Source: Acetobacteraceae bacterium H6797
GTDB lineage: Bacteria; Pseudomonadota; Alphaproteobacteria; Acetobacterales; Acetobacteraceae
Direction: 5' to 3'
DNA: 64,000 nt
NCBI GenBank assembly: GCA_015223225.1
Contig: JADFCQ010000001.1
Span: forward strand, 186,001 to 250,000
Position numbers and translations under genes: made by a program. Of this stretch, positions 32,761 through 42,138 are shown piece by piece. Numbering within the stretch: the first letter of the stretch is position 1; every line of letters starts with the position of its first letter. The notes under the pieces are model-generated. The model saw nothing but the letters and a program-made list of their open reading frames with translations, searched no databases and was not told the DNA's origin.

Positions 32761-33246
32761 TCAGCGTGCGGTGCCGAAAATGCGCTGCTCCACCGTATCG
32801 CCCACCCGCAGGTTGAGCCGCGCCGCGGTGCCGGCGGCCAGTTCCAGCGTCGCGCGCACGGGCCCCTTGCTCTCGATGGTCGCGAGGCTCTGCGGCACGG
32901 TATTCTCGGCGATGCGATGGATTTTCCCCTCGGCCGAGATGAAGACCATGTCGAGCGGCGCGATGGTATTGCGCATCCACATCGCGCTCTCCCGCGGGCT
33001 GCCCCAGTCGAAGAGCATGCCGCCATCGGGGGGCACCGTGGGGCGGAACATCAGCCCGGTCATCTGCTGGTCCGGCGTCAGGGCCATCTCGACATTGAAG
33101 TCGTGCCGCTTGCCATCGCGGGTGACGATGGTGAGCTTCTCCTTCGGCAGTTCCGGCTGCGGGCCGGTTTGCGCGAAGGCCGAAGGGGCGAAAGCGGGAG
33201 CGGCGACGAGGGCAGCGAGGCTGCCCAGCAGGATGCGGCGTTGCAT
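32761..33246 (-). CDS. DUF192 family secreted protein
   Basis: 161 aa. Signal peptide MQRRILLGSLAALVAAPAFA with cleavage near AFA-QT, then the DUF192 core: MALTPDQQMTGLMFRPTVPP, GMLFDWGSPRESAMWMRNTI, APLDMVFI, IHRIAENTVPQS and LELAAGTAARLNLRVGD. The domain is widespread and of unknown function. Periplasmic by prediction. Confidence 0.9.
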   Translation of the reverse strand: MQRRILLGSLAALVAAPAFAPSAFAQTGPQPELPKEKLTIVTRDGKRHDFNVEMALTPDQQMTGLMFRPTVPPDGGMLFDWGSPRESAMWMRNTIAPLDMVFISAEGKIHRIAENTVPQSLATIESKGPVRATLELAAGTAARLNLRVGDTVEQRIFGTAR

Positions 33247-33287
33247 GCGGCGAAGGTAAGGCCGCGCGGCGGCGGCGAAAAGCGGGG

Positions 33288-33992
33288 CTAGCCTAAAGCT
33301 TCGATGAGAAATCGCTCACGATAGCCGCGCTCGCCCTCGGGGGTGATCTCCAGCGTGCGGGAGGCTGGGCGCTTGCGCAGCCAGCCGGCGCCGATCCCAT
33401 GCTCGCAGAGCGCCTTGCCCAGCCGCCCGGCCAGATGCGGCCGCCGCTCGCTCCAATCCAGGCAGAGGGTGCAGAGCGGCAGGGCGCGGGCCTGGCGGCG
33501 CGGTGGCGCCTCGCCCAGTTCCAGCCCGAGGCTCGCCAGGAAGCGCGCGCCGTCGCTCGTCACGATCGCCGCCTCCTCTTGCATCTCGACCCAGCCGTTG
33601 CGCTCCATGGAATCGGCCAGCGCCACGCCGAGGCGGCCGGCGATGTGGTCGTAGCAGGTCCGAGCGCGCCGCATCGCCTCGTCGCGGGGGCCGGTGCGCA
33701 GGCGCGGCGTCGCCGTCCCGGCCGCGACCAGCATCAGGCTTTCCAGCAACCGCGCGACCTGCGGCGTCGCGAGGCGATGGTAGCGATGCCGCCCCTGGGT
33801 CCAGACGGTGAGCAGCCCCGACTGGGTGAGCTGCCGCAGGTGGCCGCTCGCCGTCTGGGGCGTGATGCCGGCGAGGCTTGCGAGTTCGCCCGCCGTCAGA
33901 GCGCGGCCATCCATCAGCGCCTGCATCATATTGGCGCGGGCCGGGTCGCCGATCAGGGCGGCGATTTCGGCCATCGAGGCGGTGCTGACCAT
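33288..33992 (-). CDS. ArsR-type winged-helix regulator
   Basis: 234 aa from the ATG at 33992 (GGAAGGAG upstream). The ArsR HTH is in MAEIAALIGDPARANMMQAL, LASLAGITPQTASGHLRQL, QGRHRYHRLATPQVARLLES. A longer C-terminal part with Cys residues (PLCTLCLDWSERRPHLAG) is typical of the ArsR subgroup that controls a divergent MFS exporter. The open frame continues far upstream, but only as antisense of the transporter. The ligand is unknown; CTLC could be a metal or redox site. Confidence 0.88.
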   Translation of the reverse strand: MVSTASMAEIAALIGDPARANMMQALMDGRALTAGELASLAGITPQTASGHLRQLTQSGLLTVWTQGRHRYHRLATPQVARLLESLMLVAAGTATPRLRTGPRDEAMRRARTCYDHIAGRLGVALADSMERNGWVEMQEEAAIVTSDGARFLASLGLELGEAPPRRQARALPLCTLCLDWSERRPHLAGRLGKALCEHGIGAGWLRKRPASRTLEITPEGERGYRERFLIEALG

Positions 33993-34124
33993 GCTGGCTC
34001 CTTCCGGCCGCTTTCCTTGCGCATCTCGATAGCATGCGGCGGCGGGCGATGCTTCGGGCAGGGCCGAAACATCGGGCGCCTGGCCTCCGCCATCCTCCGC
34101 CGCCATGAAAACAGGATAGCGGGC

Positions 34125-35393
34125 ATGAGCTCTCCCTTTCTCGGCTGGCGCGTGGTTGCCGGGGCCTTCCTCGTCGCGGTTTTCGGCTGGGGCGTGGGCT
34201 TCTACGGGCCGCCGGTCTTTCTCAAGGCGGTGCAGGAGGCGCGGGGCTGGCCGGTCGGGCTCGTCTCGGCGGCGGTGACGACGCATTTCCTCGCCGGCGC
34301 GCTGGTCGTGGCGAAGCTGCCGGGGCTCTACACGCGCTTCGGCCTGGCCAAAGTGACGCTGGGCGGCGCGGCGCTGCTGGGCCTCGGCATCACGGGCTGG
34401 GCGCTGGCGCGGGAGCCCTGGCAGCTCTTCCTCGCCACCATCCCGAGCGGGCTCGGCTGGGTCGCCATGGGGGCGACGGCGGTGAATGCGATCATCGCGC
34501 CCTGGTTCATCCGCAAGCGGCCGGCGGCTCTCTCCATGGCCTATAACGGCGCGAGCCTGGGCGGGGTGATCTTCTCGCCGCTCTGGGTGGCGCTGATCGG
34601 GGCCATGGGCTTCCCGCTCGCCACGGCCGCCGTGGGCCTCGCAATGGTGCTGGCCATTGCCGCGCTCTCCGCGACGCTGCTGCGGCACACGCCCGAAAGC
34701 CTGGGCCAATGGGCGGATGGCGAGGCGCCCTTGCCCAACCAGGCACCCGCCGCCGAGATGCCGCCCGTGTCCAATCTCTGGCGCGACCGGGCCTTCCTCA
34801 CCATGGCCTTCGGCTCCGCCCTCGCCCTCTTCGCGCAGATCGGGCTCATCGCGCATCTCTTCTCCCTGCTCGTCCCGGCATTGGGCGCGAGCGGGGCGGG
34901 TTTCGCGGCCGGCGGTGCGACGTTGGCGGCCGTGGTCGGGCGGCAGCTCGTCGGCAGCCTGCTGCCCGCCGGGGCCGATCGGCGGCAGGTGGTCGCGGCG
35001 AATCATGCCGTGCAGATCCTGGGCTGCGCCGCGCTGCTGCTCGCGGGCGGCACCAGCCTGCCCTGGCTGCTGCTGGGCGTGGCGCTGGTCGGGCTCGGCA
35101 TCGGCAATGCCACCTCGCTGCCCCCGCTCATCGCCCAGCAGGAATTCCCGCGCAGCCAGACCAGCCAGGTCGTCGCCCGCGCCGTCGCGGTCAGCCAGAG
35201 CGGCTATGCCTTCGCCCCCGCCGCCTTCGGCCTGCTGCGCGACGGCGGCGCCTCCCCCTGGCTCTTCGCGGTGGCCGGCGGGGTGATGGGCCTGGCCATC
35301 CTCACCTATCTCGGTGGCCGGGGTGCGGCCGCCGGGCGCTCAGCCCCCTCCCCGGATCACGGCGCGAATGGCGAAGCTCGACTGAATGCGTGA
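34125..35393 (+). CDS. MFS transporter (oxalate/formate-antiporter-like)
   Basis: 422 aa with 12 helices and a central loop (ESLGQWADGEAPLPNQAPAA). WRVVAGAFLVAVFGWGVGFY and GPPVFLKAVQEARGW at the start are of the monocarboxylate/aromatic-compound MFS branch. It is divergent from the ArsR-type regulator, its likely controller. The last 54 bp overlap the 3' end of the convergent Lrp gene; the extra tail after helix 12 ([20 protein letters not shown]) is low complexity. Confidence 0.86.
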   Translation: MSSPFLGWRVVAGAFLVAVFGWGVGFYGPPVFLKAVQEARGWPVGLVSAAVTTHFLAGALVVAKLPGLYTRFGLAKVTLGGAALLGLGITGWALAREPWQLFLATIPSGLGWVAMGATAVNAIIAPWFIRKRPAALSMAYNGASLGGVIFSPLWVALIGAMGFPLATAAVGLAMVLAIAALSATLLRHTPESLGQWADGEAPLPNQAPAAEMPPVSNLWRDRAFLTMAFGSALALFAQIGLIAHLFSLLVPALGASGAGFAAGGATLAAVVGRQLVGSLLPAGADRRQVVAANHAVQILGCAALLLAGGTSLPWLLLGVALVGLGIGNATSLPPLIAQQEFPRSQTSQVVARAVAVSQSGYAFAPAAFGLLRDGGASPWLFAVAGGVMGLAILTYLGGRGAAAGRSAPSPDHGANGEARLNA

Positions 35394-35792
35394 GACACCG
35401 GGCATGCGGGAGAGTTGCTCCTTGTGGATGCGCTCGTAATCCGCCGCACCCCGCGCCTCGACCCGGAGCAGGTAATCCGCCAGCCCCGTCATGAGGTAGC
35501 ATTCCCGCACCTCGGGGCAGCGGCGGACGGCCTCCTCGAAACGGCGGAGATAATCATCCGTCTGCCGTTCGAGCGTGATCTGCACGACGACGATGACGAG
35601 ATCCCCCGCCTCCGGCTCCTCCACGATGGCCGCATAGCCGCGGATCACCCCCGCCCGCTCCAGCAGCTTCACCCGGCGCAGGCAAGCGCTGGCCGAGAGG
35701 CCGACGGACTCGGCCAGATCGGCATTGCTCATCCGCCCATCCTGCCGAAGCAGGCGGAGGATGCGGCGGTCCATCTCATCCAGGCTGTTCAA
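35340..35792 (-). CDS. Lrp/AsnC family regulator (DadR-like position)
   Basis: 150 aa. [40 protein letters not shown] (HTH), then the RAM domain [19 protein letters not shown] and [18 protein letters not shown]. Divergent from dadA (138 bp), exactly where a DadR/Lrp activator of D-alanine catabolism is found in other proteobacteria. Its 3' end overlaps the MFS gene. Confidence 0.91.
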   Translation of the reverse strand: MNSLDEMDRRILRLLRQDGRMSNADLAESVGLSASACLRRVKLLERAGVIRGYAAIVEEPEAGDLVIVVVQITLERQTDDYLRRFEEAVRRCPEVRECYLMTGLADYLLRVEARGAADYERIHKEQLSRMPGVSRIQSSFAIRAVIRGGG

Positions 35793-35850
35793 GGCACAAT
35801 CTGCGAAAGCATGGCAGTTCCTGCGTCACGGAAACTCGGCATTCGCATCT

Positions 35851-35881
35851 TATGCCACAGGAATGCAGGAAATGCCGCAGG
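35851..35881. promoter_or_regulatory. Candidate Lrp-type sites between regulator and dadA
   Basis: ATGCCACAGG (35852-35861) and ATGCCGCAGG (35872-35881) repeat at a 20-bp period, about two helical turns, with a shorter AATGCAGG between. They lie in the only non-coding space between the Lrp gene and dadA. The assignment rests on repetition and position. Confidence 0.4.
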
Positions 35882-35930
35882 CTTCGCCGTAGGTTTTAGG
35901 TTCAAACAGAGCGGTTGCAGGGTGGCCTTG

Positions 35931-37187
35931 ATGCGCGTTCTCGTGCTCGGCAGTGGCGTGGTGGGCGTGACGAGCGCCTGGTATCTGGCGCGCGAGGGCC
36001 ATGAGGTGACGGTCATTGACCGCCAGCCGGGCGCCGGGCTCGAGACGAGCTTCGCCAATGCGGGCCAGCTCTCCTACGGCTATTCCTCCCCCTGGGCCGC
36101 ACCGGGCGTGCCGGTCAAGGCCATCAAGTGGATGCTCAGCCGGCATTCGCCGCTCGTCATCCACCCGAAGCTCGACCCGAAGCAGTGGCGCTTCCTCTGG
36201 CAGATTTTCGCCAACTGCACCGAGCGCGCCTATGCCCTCAACAAGGGCCGCATGGTGCGCGTGGCCGATTACGCCCGCGATTGCCTGCTGGACCTCAAGG
36301 CCGAGACGGGCATCGAATTCGACGAGCGCAGCCGCGGCACGCTGCAGGTCTTCCGCAAGCAGGCGCAGATCGACCATCTGGGCGACGACCTGAAGGTGCT
36401 CGACCAATATGGCGTGCCCTATGAGCTGCTCGACGCCAATGGCTGCGCCGATGCCGAGCCCGCCCTCGCCCTGGTGAAGGAGAAGCTGGTCGGCGGCCTC
36501 CGCCTGCCGCAGGACGGCACGGGCGACGCCTTCCTCTTCAGCCAGCGCCTCGCCGCGCTCTGCGCCGAAAAGGGCGTGACCTTCAAGAACGGCGTGACCA
36601 TCAAGGGCTTGAAGCACGATGCGGGGCGCATCACCGGCGTCGAGACCAGCATCGGCCTGCTGAAGGCCGATCGCTATGTGGTGGCCCTCGGCTCCTTCTC
36701 GCCCGCCCTGCTCGCCCCGCTCGGCATCTCCCTGCCGGTCTATCCGGTGAAGGGCTATTCGCTGACGCTGCCGGTCGAGGATGAGGCGGGCGCCCCCGTC
36801 TCCACCGTGATGGACGAGAGCTACAAGATCGCCATCACGCGCCTGGGCGACCGCATCCGCGTGGGCGGCACGGCGGAGCTTTCAGGCTTCTCGACCGACC
36901 TGCCCGAGGCCCGCCGCCGCACGCTGGCCCATTCGGTGAGCGACCTCTTCCCGCGCGGCGGCGATGTGAGCAAGGCGAGTTTCTGGACCGGGCTGCGCCC
37001 CATGACGCCGGATGGCACGCCGGTGATCGGGCCGACGCGCTACGACAATCTCTTCCTCAATACCGGCCATGGCACGCTGGGCTGGACCATGTCCTGCGGC
37101 TCCGGCCGCCTGCTGGCGGACCTGGTGAGCGGCAAGAAGCCCAATATCGAGCATCAGGACCTCGCGATCAGCCGCTACGCCGCTTGA
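35931..37187 (+). CDS. dadA: D-amino acid dehydrogenase
   Basis: 418 aa. [20 protein letters not shown] binds [39 protein letters not shown] and [20 protein letters not shown] are the typical DadA sequence, and the end has [20 protein letters not shown]. It oxidises D-alanine and other D-amino acids, passing electrons to quinone at the inner membrane. GCAGGG lies a few bases before the ATG; an in-frame GTG at 35922 is possible. Probably activated by the divergent Lrp-type protein. No alanine racemase gene is adjacent. Confidence 0.93.
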   Translation: MRVLVLGSGVVGVTSAWYLAREGHEVTVIDRQPGAGLETSFANAGQLSYGYSSPWAAPGVPVKAIKWMLSRHSPLVIHPKLDPKQWRFLWQIFANCTERAYALNKGRMVRVADYARDCLLDLKAETGIEFDERSRGTLQVFRKQAQIDHLGDDLKVLDQYGVPYELLDANGCADAEPALALVKEKLVGGLRLPQDGTGDAFLFSQRLAALCAEKGVTFKNGVTIKGLKHDAGRITGVETSIGLLKADRYVVALGSFSPALLAPLGISLPVYPVKGYSLTLPVEDEAGAPVSTVMDESYKIAITRLGDRIRVGGTAELSGFSTDLPEARRRTLAHSVSDLFPRGGDVSKASFWTGLRPMTPDGTPVIGPTRYDNLFLNTGHGTLGWTMSCGSGRLLADLVSGKKPNIEHQDLAISRYAA

Positions 37188-37241
37188 GGCCCGGCCGGCG
37201 GCGCGCTCCACTGGCGCCGCGGGACGGGAGGAGAAGCGCCA

Positions 37242-38276
37242 ATGCGCGTCGCGGTTTTCGGCACCAAGGCCTATGACCGGCGCTTTCTCGGCGCGGCCAA
37301 TGAGCGCTTCGGCCATGAGCTGACCTTCCTCGAGCCCCGGCTCGACAGCCTGACCGTGGCACTTGCCGAAGGGCATGATGCCGTCTGCATCTTCGTCAAT
37401 GACCGTGCCGATGCCGAGGTGCTGACGCAGCTCGCCGAGAGCGGCGTGCGCCTCGTGGCGCTGCGCTGCGCGGGCTACAACAATGTCGATCTCGCCGCGG
37501 CTGAGCGGCTGGGCGTCGCCGTGGTGCGCGTGCCGGCCTATTCGCCCCATGCCGTCGCCGAATTCACCGTGGGGCTGATGCTGGCGCTGGACCGGCAGAT
37601 CCATCGTGCCTGGGCGCGGGTGCGCGAGAACAACTTCGCCCTCGACGGGCTGATCGGGCGCAACCTGCATGGCCGCACGCTGGGCGTGGTCGGCACCGGG
37701 CGGATCGGCGCGCTCGTCGCCCGCACGATGCGCCTCGGCTTCGGCTGCACCGTGCTGGCCAGCGACGTGATCGAGGATGCGACGCTGACGGAGGCCGGCA
37801 TACGCTACGTGCCGCGCGAGACGCTGCTCGCCGAGGCCGAGATCGTCACCCTGCATTGCCCGCTGACGCCCGAGACGCGCCATCTGATCGACGCGGCCGC
37901 CATCGCCGCCGCCCGGCCGGGGCTGATGGTGATCAATACCAGCCGCGGCGCGCTGATCGATACCGGCGCACTCATCGAGGGGCTGAAGTCACGCAAGATC
38001 GGCGGCGTGGCGCTCGACGTCTATGAGCAGGAGGCCGATCTCTTCTTCGAGGATCTCTCGAGCGAGATTATCCAGGACGACGTCTTCCAGCGCCTGCTGA
38101 CCTTCCCCAATGTGCTCGTCACCGGCCACCAAGCCTTCCTGACCGAGGAGGCACTGGAGGCCATCGCCGAGACCACGCTGGGCAGCATCAGCGCCGCCGA
38201 GCGCGGGGAGCCGCTGCTGCACCGGGTGGATCGCGGCGCGGTGCGGCCGGCGGGTGCCGCGCCGCATAAGGCCTAG
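37242..38276 (+). CDS. 2-hydroxyacid dehydrogenase, D-lactate dehydrogenase type
   Basis: 344 aa. [20 protein letters not shown] and [20 protein letters not shown] match E. coli-type fermentative D-LDH. The NAD loop is [20 protein letters not shown], and catalytic Arg, Glu and His lie in [28 protein letters not shown] and [14 protein letters not shown]. It reduces pyruvate to D-lactate with NADH, or the reverse. It follows dadA by 54 bp and may handle the pyruvate formed from D-alanine; that link is inference. Confidence 0.88.
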   Translation: MRVAVFGTKAYDRRFLGAANERFGHELTFLEPRLDSLTVALAEGHDAVCIFVNDRADAEVLTQLAESGVRLVALRCAGYNNVDLAAAERLGVAVVRVPAYSPHAVAEFTVGLMLALDRQIHRAWARVRENNFALDGLIGRNLHGRTLGVVGTGRIGALVARTMRLGFGCTVLASDVIEDATLTEAGIRYVPRETLLAEAEIVTLHCPLTPETRHLIDAAAIAAARPGLMVINTSRGALIDTGALIEGLKSRKIGGVALDVYEQEADLFFEDLSSEIIQDDVFQRLLTFPNVLVTGHQAFLTEEALEAIAETTLGSISAAERGEPLLHRVDRGAVRPAGAAPHKA

Positions 38277-38314
38277 GGTCAGGCCACGCGGCACAGGGCC
38301 TCAATCACGGGCCG

Positions 38315-38938
38315 TCAATCATAGGCATAGGCGCCGCCGGCCTCGATGGCGCGGCGATAGGCCGGCAAGGCCTGCACCTTCTCCAGCCAGGCGATGGTAT
38401 GCGGCCGCGAGCCGTCCAGCCCGGCGCGATGGCGCGCGACCTCGATGGGGAAGCTCATCATGATATCGGCGGCCGTCATCTCCTCGCCCGCGAACCAGGG
38501 GCGCTGGGCGAGTTCCGCCTCGACGAAGTCCAGGTGCACCTCGATCATCGGCCTGATCCGCTTGATCGCCAGCCCGCCCAGCAGCGGCACCCGGCTGAGA
38601 ACCAGCTTCAGCAGCAGCACCGGCATCAGCGAGCCCTCGGCGTAATGCAGGAACATCCGGTAGCGCAGGGCGGAAGCCTCGTCGGCCGGCGCGCCGAGCC
38701 GCCCCTGCGCCTTCTCGACGAGATATTCGACGATGGCGCCGCTCTCCACGATCACCCGGCCCTCATCCTCGATGGCGGGCGATTTGCCGAGCGGATGCAC
38801 CCGCCGCAGCTCCGGCGGGGCGAAGAGCGTCTTCGGATCGCGCTCATACCGCTGCACGCGATAGGGCAGGCCCAATTCCTCGAGCATCCAGAGCACGCGC
38901 TGCGACCTGGAATTGTTGAGATGATGCACGACGATCAT
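38315..38938 (-). CDS. Glutathione S-transferase
   Basis: 207 aa. Thioredoxin-like N-terminus IVVHHLNNSRSQRVLWMLEE, with the glutathione-contact GKSPAIEDEGRVIVESGAIV, and the helical C-terminal domain PWFAGEEMTAADIMMSFPIE. It resembles the GST group that has Asn/Ser in place of the Tyr. Convergent with the D-LDH gene. The substrate is unknown. Confidence 0.9.
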   Translation of the reverse strand: MIVVHHLNNSRSQRVLWMLEELGLPYRVQRYERDPKTLFAPPELRRVHPLGKSPAIEDEGRVIVESGAIVEYLVEKAQGRLGAPADEASALRYRMFLHYAEGSLMPVLLLKLVLSRVPLLGGLAIKRIRPMIEVHLDFVEAELAQRPWFAGEEMTAADIMMSFPIEVARHRAGLDGSRPHTIAWLEKVQALPAYRRAIEAGGAYAYD

Positions 38939-39048
38939 GGCGGCTCCATAGCGCTCTTCGCCCCGGCGGGCCGCTGCTCAATGCATCCGGGCGGCCCTGG
39001 GTTCCAGGCGATGATCGAGCGAAGGCGCCGAACCGGCGAAGTAGCTCG

Positions 39049-40029
39049 TCAGTTCCCGGCCACGGGCTTCGCCGTGGCCGGGCGCCGGCGCTTCGTCAGG
39101 GCACGCCAGAGCCGCACCGAGCCCGCCCATTGCTGGCGAAGCCAGCCACCCGTCACCAGCGCCTCGGGCGCGGTCGGGTCACCCGTTTCGGGGTAGCGGC
39201 TGCGGTCGAAATTGGCGGTGCGGAACATCCAATCCCAAACCGGCATCAGCACCGCGTAATTCTTCCCATGCTCGCCATAAGAGAGAATGCCGTGATGCAC
39301 CCGGTGGAAGCGCGGCGAGACCACCAGCCTCTCCCCGAGCCAGCCGAAGGATATCCGCGCATTCGCATGCGATAGCGCCTCGATCACCTTGAGCAGCATC
39401 ACGATCACCGGGAACTGCCCGGGCGGCACGCCGATGGCCAGCGCGATCACCCCGAACCAGACGGCCGCGATGGCATCGTCGATGATGTGGTTCCGCGCAT
39501 CGGTCCAATAGGTCATCTGCTTCTGCGCGTGATGCACGGAATGCAGCGCCCACCACCAGGGAATGGTGTGCTGGAAGCGGTGGCGCCAATACTCGCCGAA
39601 ATCCAGGATCACGACATAGATCGCCAGCGCCACCAGCGGCCAGTCGCGCAGCCAGGGCAAAAATTCCTCGATCGTGGGCGGGATGAAGCCGCTATCGGCG
39701 ATCCAGCCGAAAATCCGCTCCTCGGCCGAATAGAGCAGCACGAAGGCGATGAGCGGCAACAGACCGAGCGAGGAAAGCACGGTGTAGAAAACGTCGGTCC
39801 AGACCACCGAGCGCGTCTTCCACCGCTCCACCGGCTTCCACTGCTCCAGCGGCCAGCAGACCGCCATGATCACCACGATCTGCAGCAGCCCGAAGAGGAA
39901 GAAATCGAGCCAGTTATAGGCATCCTCCGCCCAGTCCATCGCGCCGATGGCATAGAGCAGCGGCTGGATGGCCAATTCGAAGAGCCAGCCGGTGAATTCC
40001 GTGTAGAGCCCGTCGAGCGTCTCGAACAT
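39049..40029 (-). CDS. Fatty acid hydroxylase / sterol desaturase family membrane protein
   Basis: 326 aa. About five membrane helices and the di-iron His clusters HRFQH, LHSVHHAQKQ, LSHANARIS and FHRVHHGILSYGEHGKNYA. The family inserts hydroxyls or double bonds in lipids with O2. The gene is the third of a tight operon: the deacetylase-like gene stops 3 bp before it starts. The basic C-terminus (TKRRRPATAKP) is cytoplasmic. The target lipid is unknown. Confidence 0.9.
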   Translation of the reverse strand: MFETLDGLYTEFTGWLFELAIQPLLYAIGAMDWAEDAYNWLDFFLFGLLQIVVIMAVCWPLEQWKPVERWKTRSVVWTDVFYTVLSSLGLLPLIAFVLLYSAEERIFGWIADSGFIPPTIEEFLPWLRDWPLVALAIYVVILDFGEYWRHRFQHTIPWWWALHSVHHAQKQMTYWTDARNHIIDDAIAAVWFGVIALAIGVPPGQFPVIVMLLKVIEALSHANARISFGWLGERLVVSPRFHRVHHGILSYGEHGKNYAVLMPVWDWMFRTANFDRSRYPETGDPTAPEALVTGGWLRQQWAGSVRLWRALTKRRRPATAKPVAGN

Positions 40030-40032
40030 CGC

Positions 40033-40788
40033 TCACCTCCCCGCGGCAGAGAGGGTGTCGAAGCAGAAGCCCTTCTCCTGCAGCCCGCCGATCAGCGCAT
40101 CCAGCACATTGGAGAAGGGCTCCTTCCGGCTGCGCACGCCCCAATGCATCAGCAGCACCTCGCCATCGCGGATATTGGCGAGGTTGCGCGCCAGCAGGGC
40201 GCGATTGGGCGAGGCGTCGCTCGAAAGCTCGTCGCCCAGGAAGCCATTCGCGCTCCAGCCCTGGTGGCGGAAGCCACAGGCGGCGGCCAGGCGCAGGGCA
40301 TTGGGCGTGGTCCGCCCGCCCGGCGCGCGCCAGAGCGGCAGGGTCTGCGCATTCGGCGCCAAAGCCTTGAGCTTGTCGAGCGGCGCCTGCAATTCGGCGC
40401 ACATGGCCTGCTGGTCGAGCACCGTGCTGCCCTCGCCCCGGCGCGAGGCATAGCGCACCTTGCCGGGCGAGGGATCGCCCTGGAAGTACCAGTGCCGCAG
40501 CGTGTGGCTGGCGAAGACATGGCCCTCGGCCGCCCTTGCGCGCCAGAAATCGCCCCAGCCCTCGCTGAGCGAACTGCTGCCCTTGAAGGTCGGCTCATCG
40601 GCGACGAAGAGCGTCACCCGCACATGCCGCTCGCGCAGGATGGCGGCGATCTGCTCCGCCTCCCGGCCCCAGCCGGTATCGATGGTGAGATAGACCGTCC
40701 CGGCGCGGCAGGCCTGCTGCGCCTCGGCCGCCGGCCCGGCCAGGAGGGCCAGCAGCCCGGCGACGGCACCGACGAACCGGCGGCGCAT
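40033..40788 (-). CDS. Polysaccharide deacetylase-like secreted protein with altered NodB motif
   Basis: 251 aa. Signal peptide MRRRFVGAVAGLLALLAGPA, cleaved near AEA-QQ. The NodB fold is supported by VYLTIDTGWGREAEQIAAIL, VTLFVADEPTF, SHTLRHWYFQGD and PLWRAPGGRTTPNALRLAAA. Motif 1 reads TIDTG instead of TFDDG, so the second, metal-binding Asp is Thr. Motif 2 keeps the two His (HTLRH), and the WRAPGG motif is intact. Its ATG overlaps the stop of the upstream beta-propeller gene by one base (TGATG). Confidence 0.83.
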   Translation of the reverse strand: MRRRFVGAVAGLLALLAGPAAEAQQACRAGTVYLTIDTGWGREAEQIAAILRERHVRVTLFVADEPTFKGSSSLSEGWGDFWRARAAEGHVFASHTLRHWYFQGDPSPGKVRYASRRGEGSTVLDQQAMCAELQAPLDKLKALAPNAQTLPLWRAPGGRTTPNALRLAAACGFRHQGWSANGFLGDELSSDASPNRALLARNLANIRDGEVLLMHWGVRSRKEPFSNVLDALIGGLQEKGFCFDTLSAAGR

Positions 40789-41984
40789 CAGCGGCTCGCG
40801 ACGTTCTGGTGGATGAGGATGCCGTGCGGCGAGCGGCCCACGCGGAACTGCTCCTGCGCGCCCGTCTCCGGGTCCAGCACCCCGACGCGGCCGATCCAGC
40901 GCAGCGTCACCCAAAGGCGCCCCTCGGCGTCGAAGGTGATGCAGTCCGGCCCACCCGGCACGTTCCATTGCTGCACGATCTTGAGCGTCTGCGGGTCCAG
41001 CGCCGTGATGCGGCTCTCGACGCGGCTGGTGACATAGAGCACCGCCGGCTCGCCCTTCTCGTTCGGCGGGCCCTTGAAGACGGCATGCGCCCCCTTGGCG
41101 ATCTGGATGGTGCGCTCGACGCTGCGGGTTTCCGGATCGACCACCGCGACGTAATCCGAGCCCATGATGCCGACCAGCAGGCGGCCGTTATGCCAGATCA
41201 CCCCGGCGGGCTCGGGCCCGACCTCGAGGTTCCACATGGCCTCGCCCTTCTCCAGGTCGATCGCCACGAGCCCCCGCACGCCCTGGAGCGTGACATAGGC
41301 GACCTTGCCATCGGGCCGGTAGGCGAGATGGCTCGGCTTGCTGCCGGTGCGCAGCCGGGCCTGGAGGGTGAGCTTCTCGTTCTCGTATTTATAGATATCG
41401 ACCTGCGAACGGCGCAGCGAGGTCACCACCAGCCGCTTGCCGTCGGGGCTGAATTCCATGTGGTAGGGGTTGGAGATGCGCTCCCGGCTCTTCAACTCGC
41501 CGGTGCGCGGATCGAGCAGCAGCATCTCGTTGCCGCCGGAATCCCCGACCATGACGTATTTGCCGTCGGGCGTGACCACGAGGTGATGCGTCTCGCGCAG
41601 CACGTTGACGCGGCCGATTTCCTCCCGCGTCGCCGGGTCCAGCACCTGGATATTGGCATCGGCGGAATTGAGCACGAAGAGCGTCGCCGAGCCCGGCGGG
41701 CCGGCCGGGGCGATGCGCGCCTCACTGGGCGTGGCAGGCAGCGGCTCGGCCTGGGCGGCGGAGGCGCCGGAGGAGGGTGTGTCGTCCTCGGAGCCTGCGG
41801 GGGCGCGCACCAAGGTCAGCGGCGCCGCAGCCGGCAGGCGAGGCTGCGCGGAAGGGCCGGACATGGCCATTCGTAAAGGCATCTCCCCCATGGCGGGGGC
41901 GCCCATCGGCGCATTGGCCGCCTGGACCGGAGCGGTGAGAGCCAGCGCCGCGAGGCAAGAAAGCATGGAAGGCAATAGCCGCAT
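40788..41984 (-). CDS. Secreted YVTN-type beta-propeller protein
   Basis: 398 aa from the ATG opening MRLLPSMLSCLAALAL, which gives a clean signal peptide; an ATG 42 bp upstream is possible. After a Pro/Ala-rich linker, repeated blades follow: LFVLNSADANIQVLDPATRE, HHLVVTPDGKYVMVGDSGG, HMEFSPDGKRLVVTSLRRSQ, HLAYRPDGKVAYVTLQGVRG, WVTLRWIGRVGVLDPETG. There is no heme motif. The propeller may be a scaffold or ligand binder in the periplasm. It leads the operon with the deacetylase-like and hydroxylase genes. Confidence 0.85.
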   Translation of the reverse strand: MRLLPSMLSCLAALALTAPVQAANAPMGAPAMGEMPLRMAMSGPSAQPRLPAAAPLTLVRAPAGSEDDTPSSGASAAQAEPLPATPSEARIAPAGPPGSATLFVLNSADANIQVLDPATREEIGRVNVLRETHHLVVTPDGKYVMVGDSGGNEMLLLDPRTGELKSRERISNPYHMEFSPDGKRLVVTSLRRSQVDIYKYENEKLTLQARLRTGSKPSHLAYRPDGKVAYVTLQGVRGLVAIDLEKGEAMWNLEVGPEPAGVIWHNGRLLVGIMGSDYVAVVDPETRSVERTIQIAKGAHAVFKGPPNEKGEPAVLYVTSRVESRITALDPQTLKIVQQWNVPGGPDCITFDAEGRLWVTLRWIGRVGVLDPETGAQEQFRVGRSPHGILIHQNVASR

Positions 41985-42138
41985 CGGCGCGAAACCCAAA
42001 AAAAAGAGGCTCTTCCCGTCCAGCATAGGGCCCGCGGCGCTTTGGTTCCAGCGGCAGCCTGCCGCTCCCGGCGCGAGGGCAGCGGCTGAGACATAAACGA
42101 CACTTGCCGCCGCCTTTAGGAAATATTACCGATTTGCC

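Noticed and set aside
35789..35930. Coding extension of dadA into the Lrp gap
   Set aside because: The frame is open but the peptide does not resemble DadA; the FAD motif begins right after the ATG at 35931.
38276..38315. Possible terminator between D-LDH and GST genes
   Set aside because: Only short, mismatched repeats and no T tract on either side.
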